This document shows positions 27,674-36,990 of a stretch of DNA of 64,000 nucleotides, piece after piece (position 1 is the first letter of the stretch; every line of letters begins with the position of its first letter). The stretch lies in NCBI RefSeq assembly GCF_009718825.1, contig NZ_WNHB01000007.1, positions 1-64,000 of the forward strand, read 5' to 3'. The notes beneath the pieces are model-generated. The model made no database searches, had not been told where the DNA came from, and worked only from the letters and a program-made list of their open reading frames with translations. The DNA is from Terrilactibacillus tamarindi (GTDB taxonomy: Bacteria; Bacillota; Bacilli; Bacillales; Sporolactobacillaceae). The translations under genes and the position numbers were made by a program.

Positions 27674-27847
27674 ACTATCCAAAAAATTGATTATAGTTAA
27701 AATTATAGATAGAGTGCCGTGATCATCACGGTGTTTGTTCGAAAATTTGCCATATAGAATCCGCTTACACACTAATGACAACTTTTTTATGCTTGGTATA
27801 ATAAATGAAACTGTATTATAACAGATACGAAACAGGAAGGGTTTTAT

Positions 27848-28522
27848 ATGACAAAAAAACCATTTCTTTTTATTTCAGATTTTGACGGTACACTGACGGA
27901 CAAAGACTTTTTTCATATTATGATAGACAGTTATTTTCAAGATAAAAAAGAAGAGCTTTACAAAGCTTGGGATAGTAAACAACAAACAGATATTGATTTT
28001 TTAAGTCACCTGTTTCAATCGATTGGACGGAGTGAAGAAGAAATTATGGAAGATATCATAAATATCCCGTTCGATCCATATGCCAAAACATTCATTGAAA
28101 AGGTTAAAGACGCTGGTGGCGATTTCGTGGTTATTAGTGCAGGATCAGATTATTATATTAAACGATTATTTGAACACTTAGGTATAAAGGGTGTCGACGT
28201 TTATTCGAATGAAGGTCGTTTTCAAGACAACGGCATTCAATTAACTGTAAAAAAAGACCACCCACACTATTCTGAAATGTATGGGATTGATAAAGCCAAA
28301 GTCACGAAAGACTTAGCGTCTAAAGGTTATGAAAAAGTGTATTTTGCTGGCGATACGGCACCAGATTTAAAGGCAGCATTAACTGCTGATGTGACATTTG
28401 CTAAAGGTAAATTAATATCACTGCTTGAGGATGAAAAACATCCATTTATTCCGATTAAAAATTATAAAGACATTCATCATTACTTTATTGAAGAAGGGGT
28501 CTTTAAGAATGAAAATGTCTGA
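27848..28522 (+). CDS. HAD-IB phosphatase (MtnX-like)
   Basis: Motif I ISDFDGTLTDKD, motif II VVISAGSD, Lys in VKKDHP and motif IV FAGDTAPDLKAAL identify a phosphoserine-phosphatase/MtnX type enzyme. 224 aa. Its last 14 bases overlap the start of a glycerol-1-phosphate dehydrogenase gene, so the two act together. No methionine salvage genes are near, so MtnX activity is not assumed. Confidence 0.85.
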   Translation: MTKKPFLFISDFDGTLTDKDFFHIMIDSYFQDKKEELYKAWDSKQQTDIDFLSHLFQSIGRSEEEIMEDIINIPFDPYAKTFIEKVKDAGGDFVVISAGSDYYIKRLFEHLGIKGVDVYSNEGRFQDNGIQLTVKKDHPHYSEMYGIDKAKVTKDLASKGYEKVYFAGDTAPDLKAALTADVTFAKGKLISLLEDEKHPFIPIKNYKDIHHYFIEEGVFKNENV

Positions 28523-29576
28523 ACATCAAATTTCAATTCCAACGATTCTTGAAGTAGGAAAAGGAACGCTTAACGACATTGGACCCTTACTTCAAAAAAG
28601 TGGTTTCTCAAGTATTGTCATTTTTTTGGGTGAAGGATTAACGGAATTATTTGGCTCTCAAGCATTAGACTCCCTGAATAAAGTTCATATTGACGTTCTT
28701 CATCAACAAGAAGTTACGGATATTGATATGAATCATATTGTAAATCAAGCTTTTTCGCTTCCTAATCAAACGCAAGCCATTGTTGGCATAGGTGGAGGCA
28801 AGGCATTAGATGCATCGAAATATATGGCATTACTTAGAAAAGTACCTTTTATTAGTATTCCCACCTCAACATCAAATGATGGGTTCGCGAGTTCGAATGC
28901 TTCTTTAACAATAGGAGGGAAACGTGTCTCTGTAAGTGCAAAGATGCCTTATGGTATTATCGTTGACACCGATGTGATAAAAGGGGCTCCTGAAATGTTT
29001 ATTCATTCTGGTGTTGGTGATTTAATGTCAAAAATAACAGCTCTGTACGATTGGGAATATGAAGAACAACATGAAAAAGGACAGGTCGATGCCTGTGCTC
29101 TCATGTTATCAAAAAAAGCGGTCAACAGTTTTGCTAGAACAACTTTTGAAAATGTTAGAGATGATTTCTTTTTAAAAGAATTAGTGGATTCACTTATTAT
29201 GAGCGGTATTGCAATGGAGATTGCAGGGAGCAGTGCCCCATCAAGCGGCAGTGAGCATTTGATTTCACACGCTTTAGATAAACTAGCGGAGAAACCTCAA
29301 CTTCATGGAATTCAAGTTGGCATCGCTACTTATATTATGAGTAAAGTACAAAATCATCGTTTTGAACGAGTCTCTCGCGTCTTAACGGAAACGGGCTTCT
29401 TTAATTACGCAAAGACATTGGGCATGAAGCGATCTGATTTTGAGAAAGCCATTGATCAAGCACCAAGCATTAAACCAACTCGTTATACGTATTTACATCA
29501 CCCTCCTTATCAAGAAGCAGCGAAGAAATTCTTACATGACGATAAAATATTAAATGAGATCTTAGTCCAAGACTAA
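28509..29576 (+). CDS. glycerol-1-phosphate dehydrogenase family protein
   Basis: Iron/zinc alcohol dehydrogenase fold of the archaeal EgsA / bacterial AraM type, which reduces dihydroxyacetone phosphate to sn-glycerol-1-phosphate. Visible: GIGGGKALDASKYMA (NAD), PTSTSNDGFASSNASL, the metal Asp in GVGDLMSKITALYDW, and the His pairs in SGSEHLISHALD and LHGIQVG. 355 aa from the ATG at 28509, with AAGGGG nine bases away; the frame extends upstream into the HAD gene but has no site. Translationally coupled to the HAD phosphatase. Confidence 0.87.
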   Translation: MKMSEHQISIPTILEVGKGTLNDIGPLLQKSGFSSIVIFLGEGLTELFGSQALDSLNKVHIDVLHQQEVTDIDMNHIVNQAFSLPNQTQAIVGIGGGKALDASKYMALLRKVPFISIPTSTSNDGFASSNASLTIGGKRVSVSAKMPYGIIVDTDVIKGAPEMFIHSGVGDLMSKITALYDWEYEEQHEKGQVDACALMLSKKAVNSFARTTFENVRDDFFLKELVDSLIMSGIAMEIAGSSAPSSGSEHLISHALDKLAEKPQLHGIQVGIATYIMSKVQNHRFERVSRVLTETGFFNYAKTLGMKRSDFEKAIDQAPSIKPTRYTYLHHPPYQEAAKKFLHDDKILNEILVQD

Positions 29577-29627
29577 ATGAATGACCATGAAATTATTAAA
29601 TTTTGTGCAACTATATAACATATGAAG

Positions 29628-29666
29628 TCTATCAGAGAAAAACGCTCTGGTAGATCTTTTTGTTTT
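29628..29666 (+). terminator. terminator of HAD-G1PDH pair
   Basis: TCTATCAGAG / CTCTGGTAGA (one wobble) then TCTTTTTGTTTT. Confidence 0.8.
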
Positions 29667-29811
29667 ATAAAATAGGCTTTCATCCTAAAGAATTTATCAC
29701 CACTTAATTGGTTGTAGATTTTTGGTCATATCCCGCCTTAAGGAGTTCATGATATACTCTACTTGGGAATTAAAAATACATATTCAATTTAATAGAAGGA
29801 GGATATATAAC

Positions 29812-30768
29812 ATGCTTTTAGAACCACTTTTTCTGACTCCTGTTTTTCAGGATCGTATTTGGGGCGGTACCCGTTTAAGAGAGTTATTTGGCTATGATAT
29901 TCCAACAGAAACGACGGGAGAATGTTGGGGGATTTCAGCTCTATCTCATGGCCCATCTATTATTAAGAATGGGGTTCATAAAGGGAAAACACTAGAAACT
30001 GTATGGAAAGAAAACCCTGAACTCTTTGATCATTATAAAAGTAAAGACTTTCCTTTGTTAACAAAGATATTAGATGCCAAGACGGACCTATCCGTTCAAG
30101 TTCATCCAGATGATCATTATGCTCAAGAAAAAGAACATCAACCTTTTGGGAAAACCGAATGCTGGTATATTATAGATTGCGAGGAAGGCGCGGAGATCGT
30201 CTTTGGTCACGAAGCCCATTCACCAGAAGAATTTCAAGAGATGGTGGATAAAGGCCAGTGGAATAACTTACTTCGAAAAGTTAAAGTCAAACCAGGTGAT
30301 TTCTTTTATGTGCCAAGTGGAACGATCCATGCCATAGGTGGAGGCATACTTATTCTCGAATCTCAGCAAAGCTCGGACATCACTTATCGTGTATATGATT
30401 ATGATCGTAAAGATGTTCATGGAAATAAGCGAGAACTTCATATTCAACAATCCATTGATGTAACCCATTATCCACATGAAGACCCGACACTCACGTATCA
30501 CGTTAAACAAGAAGATCAAGCTGTTTTTACAGAATTATGCCATGAAAAATATTTTTCCGTTTCAAAATGGGATATTCGTGGACAGTCAAAAACGATTGAG
30601 AAAGGTTGGCCGTTTTTATTGGCAAGTGTCATTGCTGGATCTGGTGATATGACAATAGACGGTCAAAAATTCCAAATTAATAAAGGGGATCACTTTATTA
30701 TTCCGGCAAGTGTTGATTCATTTTCATTAAACGGTCAAGCTGAACTCATTGTATCCTATGCCGTTTAA
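29812..30768 (+). CDS. manA: mannose-6-phosphate isomerase, class I
   Basis: Zinc enzyme interconverting mannose-6-P and fructose-6-P. Zinc ligands are in SVQVHPDDHYA and FGKTECWYII, with the His of PSGTIHAIGGG. 318 aa from the ATG at 29812 (GAAGGAGG upstream); the open frame begins 30 codons earlier without support. Stand-alone gene. Just upstream, TATCCCGCCTTAA at about 29730-29742 is a scrap of an R2 right end. Confidence 0.93.
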   Translation: MLLEPLFLTPVFQDRIWGGTRLRELFGYDIPTETTGECWGISALSHGPSIIKNGVHKGKTLETVWKENPELFDHYKSKDFPLLTKILDAKTDLSVQVHPDDHYAQEKEHQPFGKTECWYIIDCEEGAEIVFGHEAHSPEEFQEMVDKGQWNNLLRKVKVKPGDFFYVPSGTIHAIGGGILILESQQSSDITYRVYDYDRKDVHGNKRELHIQQSIDVTHYPHEDPTLTYHVKQEDQAVFTELCHEKYFSVSKWDIRGQSKTIEKGWPFLLASVIAGSGDMTIDGQKFQINKGDHFIIPASVDSFSLNGQAELIVSYAV

Positions 30769-30789
30769 CAACTTAGGTTAAATACGGAG

Positions 30790-30818
30790 ACCACGGTTTA
30801 AGGAAGCTGTGGTTTTTG
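30790..30818 (+). terminator. terminator after manA
   Basis: ACCACGG / CTGTGGT with a 10-base loop and TTTT. Confidence 0.7.
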
Positions 30819-30934
30819 GTATTATTTCATGTTCTAAATGGAAATGAGCGATCTTATAATTAGAAGCGAAACTAAATGTACGATATAATATAAAAACGAG
30901 ATAACGACGATTTGGATGGATGAACGTACAGTGA

Positions 30935-31741
30935 GTGGATCTTATAAAAAAAGATCAGGGAGGTGTGGCTCAGGTCTTGAGCCAAACGGATATGAGGATT
31001 ACAAAAGGTATTGAAACCATCGATGTGAAGATGAATTTATTTGGAAATTCAAGTCCGATTTTTCCAACCCTTATTTGGGATGATCAAGATGCTATTCTGG
31101 TAGATACAGGAACACCAGAATCAAGTCATTTCATTGAACATGCCATAGAAGAAACAGGAATTTCATTAGACAAAGTTAAAGCGATTATTTTAACACATCA
31201 AGATATCGACCATATCGGAAGCTTGTCTGAACTTGTCCATGATTTGGATGAATCTCTCTCTGTATACGCCCATCCATTAGATAAACCTTACATTGAAGGA
31301 GAATGTCCTTTAATAAAATTTAATGAAGAGGCATTACTTGATCGAATAAGTGGATTTTCTCCCGAGGTCCAAGCGGAGGCTAAGAAAAAACTTGAAGCCC
31401 TACCGCCTAAGGGAAAAGTGGATCACGTATTAACGGATGGTGATTATTTACCTCAGTGTGGTGGTATGACAGTCATTCATACCCCTGGACATACACCGGG
31501 ACACATTAGCTTATATTGTCACAGGGATAGAGTCCTTATCGCAGGAGATGCGCTGATTGCTAACCATGGGCAGCTTGAAGGACCAAGAGAAGCGGTGACC
31601 CCTGATATGGATATGGCCATGACGTCGTTAAAAAAATTGACAACTTGGGATATACAAAAAGTTATTTGCTATCATGGCGGTCTCGTTGATAATCATGTCA
31701 ATGACCAAATTGCCGAATTGGCTAGTCGAGCGAATAAATGA
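30935..31741 (+). CDS. metallo-beta-lactamase fold hydrolase
   Basis: Binuclear zinc hydrolase of the glyoxalase-II-like group. Motif HQDIDHIGS (HxxxDH), HTPGHTPGHIS, GDALIA and the final His in CYHGG complete the site. 268 aa from a GTG at 30935; a GGGAGG site lies inside the frame at about 30958, so a shorter product beginning at TTG or ATG 15-20 codons in is possible. Substrate unknown. Confidence 0.85.
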   Translation: MDLIKKDQGGVAQVLSQTDMRITKGIETIDVKMNLFGNSSPIFPTLIWDDQDAILVDTGTPESSHFIEHAIEETGISLDKVKAIILTHQDIDHIGSLSELVHDLDESLSVYAHPLDKPYIEGECPLIKFNEEALLDRISGFSPEVQAEAKKKLEALPPKGKVDHVLTDGDYLPQCGGMTVIHTPGHTPGHISLYCHRDRVLIAGDALIANHGQLEGPREAVTPDMDMAMTSLKKLTTWDIQKVICYHGGLVDNHVNDQIAELASRANK

Positions 31742-32099
31742 ATCTATTGTTGACTCTATAAATGGAAAATCAAAAACAATATTGAACGGAAAATAACAAG
31801 GGAATCAGGATCGCACCAACTCCTGATTCCCTTAGTTTTTGATTCAATTCAAACGATGTCAATCGGCTAAACTAAATATTCAATTCAGACATATGCACAC
31901 GGTTCATTCTCAAATGAAAAACTGAAAAGTAAGAAAAAAATAGTCTTACTTTTCAATGAACCTAGGTTATAATAACAGGTATAACTTCAGAGTCTCATAG
32001 TTTAGTTTAAATCAAAGTATTTAATAGTTAATTAAACTCTTACATAGAACAAGAATGCACCCCTAGATAAGAATAAATTTTTCGGATTGGAGATTTCTT
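31742..32099. other. gene-free stretch with two hairpins
   Basis: 31798-31833 is a strong terminator (AAGGGAATCAGGA / TCCTGATTCCCTT, then TAGTTTTT). 31923-31955 is a second perfect 12-bp hairpin (TGAAAAGTAAGA / TCTTACTTTTCA) without a T-run. No gene seen. Confidence 0.7.
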
Positions 32100-32630
32100 A
32101 TGCGTCGTCATTTTGGGTTTTATTTTTGGTTAATATTAATTTTAATCCTCATTGTCGCTATTTTTCAGGCATCTAACACACCTTATCAACAGCAAAATAT
32201 TCAGCCCTTTTTACGGTCTCATTTTGACTGGAACGCCAATACACTTCCCCATGTTTCTTTTTGGTACGATGGAACACTCGTAACGACACAGGATCCTTAT
32301 GCTTTCGTCGAATTTGTGATTCGAAAGATGAGCCACGTGACGGAATACGCTGTTCTCACTTTTTTATTTGTTAATTTGCTTTTAACGACACGCTTGATGC
32401 GTCGAATCGCTATTTTTTTCGGCCTTCTTTTCCCATTTTTATATGCGTGTATCGATGAATTTCATCAACGCTTTATTCCTGGAAGAACTGGACATCTGAT
32501 TGACGTTATAACGTTTGATTTAGCAGGTATGGTGATTGGCCTCGTTTTGGCCCTCATTTTTCGCTGCATCATTCTTGTTCTATTTTCTTCTAATAAAAAT
32601 GTAAGTAAACCTCGAACGATAAAAAAATGA
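32100..32630 (+). CDS. VanZ-family membrane protein
   Basis: Four hydrophobic segments and the VanZ motifs RKMSHVTEYAVL and DEFHQRFIPGRTGHLIDVITFDLAG. VanZ proteins can lower teicoplanin susceptibility, but most family members have unknown roles. 176 aa, basic C-terminus. Confidence 0.88.
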   Translation: MRRHFGFYFWLILILILIVAIFQASNTPYQQQNIQPFLRSHFDWNANTLPHVSFWYDGTLVTTQDPYAFVEFVIRKMSHVTEYAVLTFLFVNLLLTTRLMRRIAIFFGLLFPFLYACIDEFHQRFIPGRTGHLIDVITFDLAGMVIGLVLALIFRCIILVLFSSNKNVSKPRTIKK

Positions 32631-32811
32631 AAATAAAGTAGATGACGAAAGAAGATGTAGCTTCTGCCTTCTATCAGTCAATTGTTTAAACTGCATCCTA
32701 GTTGTTAGACATTAATGACAAATGGGAGGCAGTTTTTCTGTTTAGCGTCAATTCTGTTTTATCTAAATGAGGCAGAATTTGTATTTAGTTAACCTTTTTA
32801 TATTTAGATAT

Positions 32812-32837
32812 TAAAAAACCCTCATTCTAACCGATAA
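32812..32837 (+). promoter_or_regulatory. sigma-D promoter for the chemoreceptor gene
   Basis: TAAA, 14-base spacer, ACCGATAA, close to the sigma-D consensus TAAA-N15-GCCGATAW. It lies about 225 bp before the mcp start, with an R2 repeat in between. Confidence 0.65.
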
Positions 32838-32880
32838 TAACTATGTGCATAAGACTTTTTTACTGGTTATATCGAATCTT

Positions 32881-33032
32881 TTTACCCCACTTTAACGGCA
32901 AGTAAAGACCCAACCTCAAGATTCCGAGTATTCAAAAAAGATAGGTGGGGATCAACTGCCCGTAAAGGTCCGATTGGTTCAGCTAACCATCAGTGGGGAT
33001 GAAGAAAACCCCCACTGATGGAAGTTTCACTT
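32881..33032 (-). repeat. R2 palindromic repeat, full copy, inverted
   Basis: Reverse complement of the 18067 copy with scattered changes: GGCAAGTAAAGACC, GGTGGGGATCAACTGCCC, ACCATCAGTGGGG / CCCCCACTGATGG and GAAGTTTCACTT. It lies within the mcp leader. Confidence 0.85.
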
Positions 33033-33072
33033 ATAGAGATAGCATGCTTTAGAAAAAAAGGGGATGGGAATT

Positions 33073-35121
33073 TTGGAGTCTAAAACAAAAAAAGAACCTA
33101 AAGAAAAGAAAAAAAGAATCACCAAGTTAAGAACACAACTGTTAATTCCGTTTATCTCAATCATTGTGATATCAGGAGTTGCATTATCTCTCATCGGTTA
33201 TTTTTATAGTGCCCGTTTAGTTGAAGATGAATTATCACAGTCAGTGAGTAGTCAGTTAAAAGCCGTAAACGATAATTTTGATGCGTTTGTTGACGATACA
33301 GAGAATCTCGTTAATGTTGTAGCGAATAGCCAAGAATTGAAAAATGGTGAAAAAACGCTATATGATCGCCAGTTTGAGAATATTGGTCTGACAAACAAGA
33401 ACGTGATGAATATTTATTTTGGTGAATCAAAACAAGGAAAGATGTCGATCTATCCAAGGCAAGATCTTTCTAAGGATTATGATGCTAGAACGCGGCCGTG
33501 GTATAAAGAGGCCTTAGCAAATAAGGAAAAGACCATTTGGACTCAGCCGTATAAAAATGCCACCGATGGACAATTGTTAGTGACGGTGGCCCATGCCGTG
33601 TACAAAGGGAATCAATTAAAAGGCGTCTTTGCGGTTGATATTTCACTTAGCACATTAATTAATCAAATTAATCATGTTAAGTTTGGTGAGACGGGGCAGG
33701 TCTACTTGCTAGATAAACAGGGCACGTTTCTTGCAGCACAAAATCATAAACTTCTCGGAAAGTCTGCATCCAAACAATTTGATCTAAACCGAATGAAAAA
33801 AATGGGGCAAGATGGTCTTTATACTGAAACAGATCAGGGTGTCGATCACATCACCACATTTGTTAAAAATCATACGACAAATTGGACGATTGTAGGACAA
33901 GTCAATAAGAGTGAATTTACCCAAAAAGCTCAAGGAATTTTACCAACCATTCTCATTGCTTTAGCCATTGTTATTTTGTTGGCGGTTGGTATAGCCATTT
34001 TCATCACACAAAAAATTGAAAAACGAATAAATACTTTAAAAGGCGCTATAGAGAGCCTTGAAAAAGGTGATTTGACAAATCATGTTAACTTCTTCCAAAA
34101 CGATGAAATTGGACAACTAGGATTAAGTGTAAATCGAATGATTACTCAAAACAAATCAATGATCGAGAATATTAAGCTTATTTCATCAAATGTTCAGGAA
34201 GCTTCACAGACGCTTGTTGCAAGTGCTGAAGAAAATACGGCTTCTTCAAATGAAATTGCGACGACGATGGGGGAAATATCCGTAGGAGCGAATAATCAAT
34301 CTGAATTAATGGATCGTAATCTTAAAGCGACAGATGAATTTGCGGATGAACTAGAAAATATGAGTGAACAAGTGAATGTATTTAAGCAAGGCGCCCAGGA
34401 AATCACAGAGGTCAGTGAACAGGGGAATTTAGCCGCTCAAAGTTTACGAAAACAGTCAGAAGATACGACGAGTATTACGGCAGATATCATCGAAGCCATT
34501 ACTCATTTAAGCAAACGATCTAAGAATGTAAGTAAGATTGTCAATACAGTGGCTGAAATCGCCGGCCAAACAAATTTACTTGCTTTAAATGCTGCCATAG
34601 AAGCCGCCAGAGCCGGTGAGCATGGAAAAGGATTTGCTGTCGTAGCAGATGAAGTGAAAAAGCTTTCTGAACAAACGAATGAGGCTTTAAAAGAAATCTC
34701 TTCAATCATAGGGGATATTCAAGGTGACACAAATCGTACGGTTAAACTCGCAGGAAGTACTAGTAAAGTTCTTGAACAACAATTCCGTGTTGTCAGTCAA
34801 TCCGAAAAAGTGTTTCATCGAATTAGTGACTATTCGCAGAGTAGTTCCATCCTTATTGATAAGATTGCCCAATCTATGGAACAAATGCTGAAAGACAATC
34901 AAAAAATTAAAAACAATATTCATAGTATAACCGTGATCGGTCAGGAAACAGCTGCTGCAACAGAAGAAATAGCTGCATCTGTTGAAGAACAAACGTCTTC
35001 AATGGAAGTTCTAAATAAGTTAGCAACGGATTTAGATGAGCATGCCAGTCTCTTAAATGACATGCTGACACACTTTAAATTGGAAGAGAGTCATATAGAA
35101 GTGAAAGAAAAAGAAGAGTAA
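33073..35121 (+). CDS. methyl-accepting chemotaxis protein
   Basis: Chemoreceptor. Basic N-terminus, TM1 (about 27-47), a large extracytoplasmic dCache-type sensor (about 50-290, with [15 protein letters not shown] and FAVDIS), TM2 (about 294-314), HAMP, and a methyl-accepting domain whose hairpin tip is intact ([39 protein letters not shown]). No C-terminal CheR-binding pentapeptide. AAGGGG abuts the ATG at 33064 with no gap but is nine bases from the TTG at 33073, so TTG is chosen (682 aa). Ligand unknown; amino acids are common for such sensors. Confidence 0.93.
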   Translation: MESKTKKEPKEKKKRITKLRTQLLIPFISIIVISGVALSLIGYFYSARLVEDELSQSVSSQLKAVNDNFDAFVDDTENLVNVVANSQELKNGEKTLYDRQFENIGLTNKNVMNIYFGESKQGKMSIYPRQDLSKDYDARTRPWYKEALANKEKTIWTQPYKNATDGQLLVTVAHAVYKGNQLKGVFAVDISLSTLINQINHVKFGETGQVYLLDKQGTFLAAQNHKLLGKSASKQFDLNRMKKMGQDGLYTETDQGVDHITTFVKNHTTNWTIVGQVNKSEFTQKAQGILPTILIALAIVILLAVGIAIFITQKIEKRINTLKGAIESLEKGDLTNHVNFFQNDEIGQLGLSVNRMITQNKSMIENIKLISSNVQEASQTLVASAEENTASSNEIATTMGEISVGANNQSELMDRNLKATDEFADELENMSEQVNVFKQGAQEITEVSEQGNLAAQSLRKQSEDTTSITADIIEAITHLSKRSKNVSKIVNTVAEIAGQTNLLALNAAIEAARAGEHGKGFAVVADEVKKLSEQTNEALKEISSIIGDIQGDTNRTVKLAGSTSKVLEQQFRVVSQSEKVFHRISDYSQSSSILIDKIAQSMEQMLKDNQKIKNNIHSITVIGQETAAATEEIAASVEEQTSSMEVLNKLATDLDEHASLLNDMLTHFKLEESHIEVKEKEE

Positions 35122-35138
35122 GAGAAAGTCAGCATTAG

Positions 35139-35177
35139 AAAAACCCGCTTTGACATTTTGTCAGAGCGGGTTTTTTT
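35139..35177. terminator. terminator mcp / aminopeptidase
   Basis: AAAACCCGCT-TTGACA / TGTCAG-AGCGGGTTTT with a 3-base loop, T-run on both sides of convergent genes. Confidence 0.88.
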
Positions 35178-35184
35178 GAGGTGC

Positions 35185-36417
35185 TTAAAATGCCCAGTTA
35201 CCATTACGAAAAATGGCTACTTTTTCACCATTTGATTTTATACCATCAATGTTAAGATCTGCCGAACCCACCATGAAGTCTTCATGAACAAGACTTAAGT
35301 TAGCCCCGTGTTCTGCAAGTTCTTCTTCAGTCAATTTCGTTCCATTTTCGATATTGAATGGATAGGCGAAACCAATAGCAAGGTGGCATGAAGCATTCTC
35401 ATCAAATAAAGTGTTATAGAAAATAAGGTTTGTATCTGAAATCGGTGAATGATGAGGGACTAAAGCCACTTCACCTAAGTAGTGAGAACCTTCATCCGTT
35501 TCAACTAGGCCTTTTAAAATTTCATAGCCTTCCTCTGCTTTATAATCGATAATTCGGCCGTCTTTAAAAGTTAGTGAAAAATGGTTTATTAAGTTTCCGT
35601 TATAGTTTAATGGTTTTGTACTGGTTACAGTCCCATTGACCCCATTTCTAGCGGGCATTGTAAAGACCTCTTCAGTTGGTATGTTTGGGACAAAGTAAGT
35701 CCCTTCTTGATTAGTCATACCTGCACCAGACCAGATATGATCCTTTGCCAAATCAATCGTTAGATCGGTTCCAGAACCATAATAGTGCAACGTTTTAAAT
35801 TTGTTTTCATTTAAAAAGGTTAATTTTTCAATGAATCGATCAATATGAGATTGCCATTCACTAACAGGATTCTCAGAAGTCATACGAGTGGTATGGAAGA
35901 TTTGTTTCCAAAGTTCCTCCACACTATCACTTTTTGAAAGATTAGGAAAGACTTTGGCTGCCCATTCCTTTGTAGGCACAGATACAATAGACCAGCTGAT
36001 TGTGGCCGACTTTTTAGCATTAAGTAAATGTTTCAAGCCTTCTGTCTGTGTTTTCATGGCCGTTGAAAGTCGATTTGGATCAATCCCTTGTAATAAGTCA
36101 GGGTTTGGACTGTATATTGTCAAGATCGCCGTATTTTGTTTGATAAGTTCATCGTATTTTACTTTTAACCATTCAGGAAATTCAAGTAGAGCTTCTTCGG
36201 AAGCATGTTCGAAATTCAATCGTTTGGTGGTTTCATCCATCCAATTAACAATGACATTTTTTGCCCCTAGCTCATAGGCTTTTTTCGTCACAAGATGGAC
36301 GAAATCAAGTGCCGGTATCGGAGCATCAATAACGAGCGTTTGGTTCTTTTGTAGATTGATGCCTATCTTTACAGCGACTTCGGCATATTTTTCTAAAATA
36401 TTTTGAAAATTTTTCAT
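35185..36417 (-). CDS. M29-family aminopeptidase
   Basis: Metal-dependent leucyl aminopeptidase of the AmpS/PepS type. Metal ligands lie in NIPTEEVFTMPARNGVNG, VETDEGSHYLGEVALVPHHSPIS, and CHLAIGFAYP with the final HEDFMVGSADLNIDG. 410 aa from the second ATG (36417), which has GGGGGA nearby; an ATG six codons earlier does not. Monocistronic. Confidence 0.92.
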   Translation of the reverse strand: MKNFQNILEKYAEVAVKIGINLQKNQTLVIDAPIPALDFVHLVTKKAYELGAKNVIVNWMDETTKRLNFEHASEEALLEFPEWLKVKYDELIKQNTAILTIYSPNPDLLQGIDPNRLSTAMKTQTEGLKHLLNAKKSATISWSIVSVPTKEWAAKVFPNLSKSDSVEELWKQIFHTTRMTSENPVSEWQSHIDRFIEKLTFLNENKFKTLHYYGSGTDLTIDLAKDHIWSGAGMTNQEGTYFVPNIPTEEVFTMPARNGVNGTVTSTKPLNYNGNLINHFSLTFKDGRIIDYKAEEGYEILKGLVETDEGSHYLGEVALVPHHSPISDTNLIFYNTLFDENASCHLAIGFAYPFNIENGTKLTEEELAEHGANLSLVHEDFMVGSADLNIDGIKSNGEKVAIFRNGNWAF

Positions 36418-36681
36418 ATATAATCCCCCAATCATATGTATATCAGTGTTACCAATTATTAGTATAACATATTAGATTTTACTGTTCCCCGAAAGAAGCC
36501 CTCTTCCTCAAGGGATGTAAAAGCAATAGCCGAGATTAGCGAGGGGATAAATTTCGGTTGTACATGCCAAAGATTTTATTTTAAATAACGAGGGGCCAAG
36601 GCCCAAATTTCCATTTTTCAATAACCCTTATCCGCATATGACATAGTATATACTAAGCTATAAGAAAAGGTGGTGGCATTG

Positions 36682-36777
36682 ATGGGAGAATCTGTAGCAG
36701 GATTTGGTTCAGGTTTTGCTCTTATCGTTGTCTTGTTTATTCTATTGGTCATTATCGGAACAGCTTACGTATACTAA
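36682..36777 (+). CDS. YjcZ-family sporulation peptide
   Basis: 31 aa: MGESVAGFGSGFALIV, then a hydrophobic run ending GTAYVY. The Gly-rich head with one hydrophobic helix is the YjcZ/SscA-like pattern of small Bacillales spore proteins. AAAGGTGGTGG precedes the ATG, and a terminator follows. Confidence 0.8.
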   Translation: MGESVAGFGSGFALIVVLFILLVIIGTAYVY

Positions 36778-36810
36778 GTTTCGATGAATTGAATCAAGCA
36801 AGAAAGATTA

Positions 36811-36838
36811 GAAGTGTCTCATTTTGAGGCACTTCTAT
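36811..36838 (+). terminator. terminator after YjcZ gene
   Basis: GAAGTGTCTC / GAGGCACTTC (one wobble) with a 5-base loop. Confidence 0.75.
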
Positions 36839-36990
36839 TTACATTTTAAGATATAAACTATACGTGCAACGAAGCCTCTGTCTCGCCTTATAGGCCCTGC
36901 AATCGGCAAGTTTTCATTATTAACAAGCATATTTCAGGCAACTTGTCTATATAATGGTATGGAATTGGGACAAATTAAAGAGGTGTCGAT

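Noticed and set aside
34503-34992. Reverse-strand frames inside the chemoreceptor gene
   Set aside because: Antisense to the most conserved MCP signalling region; shadows.
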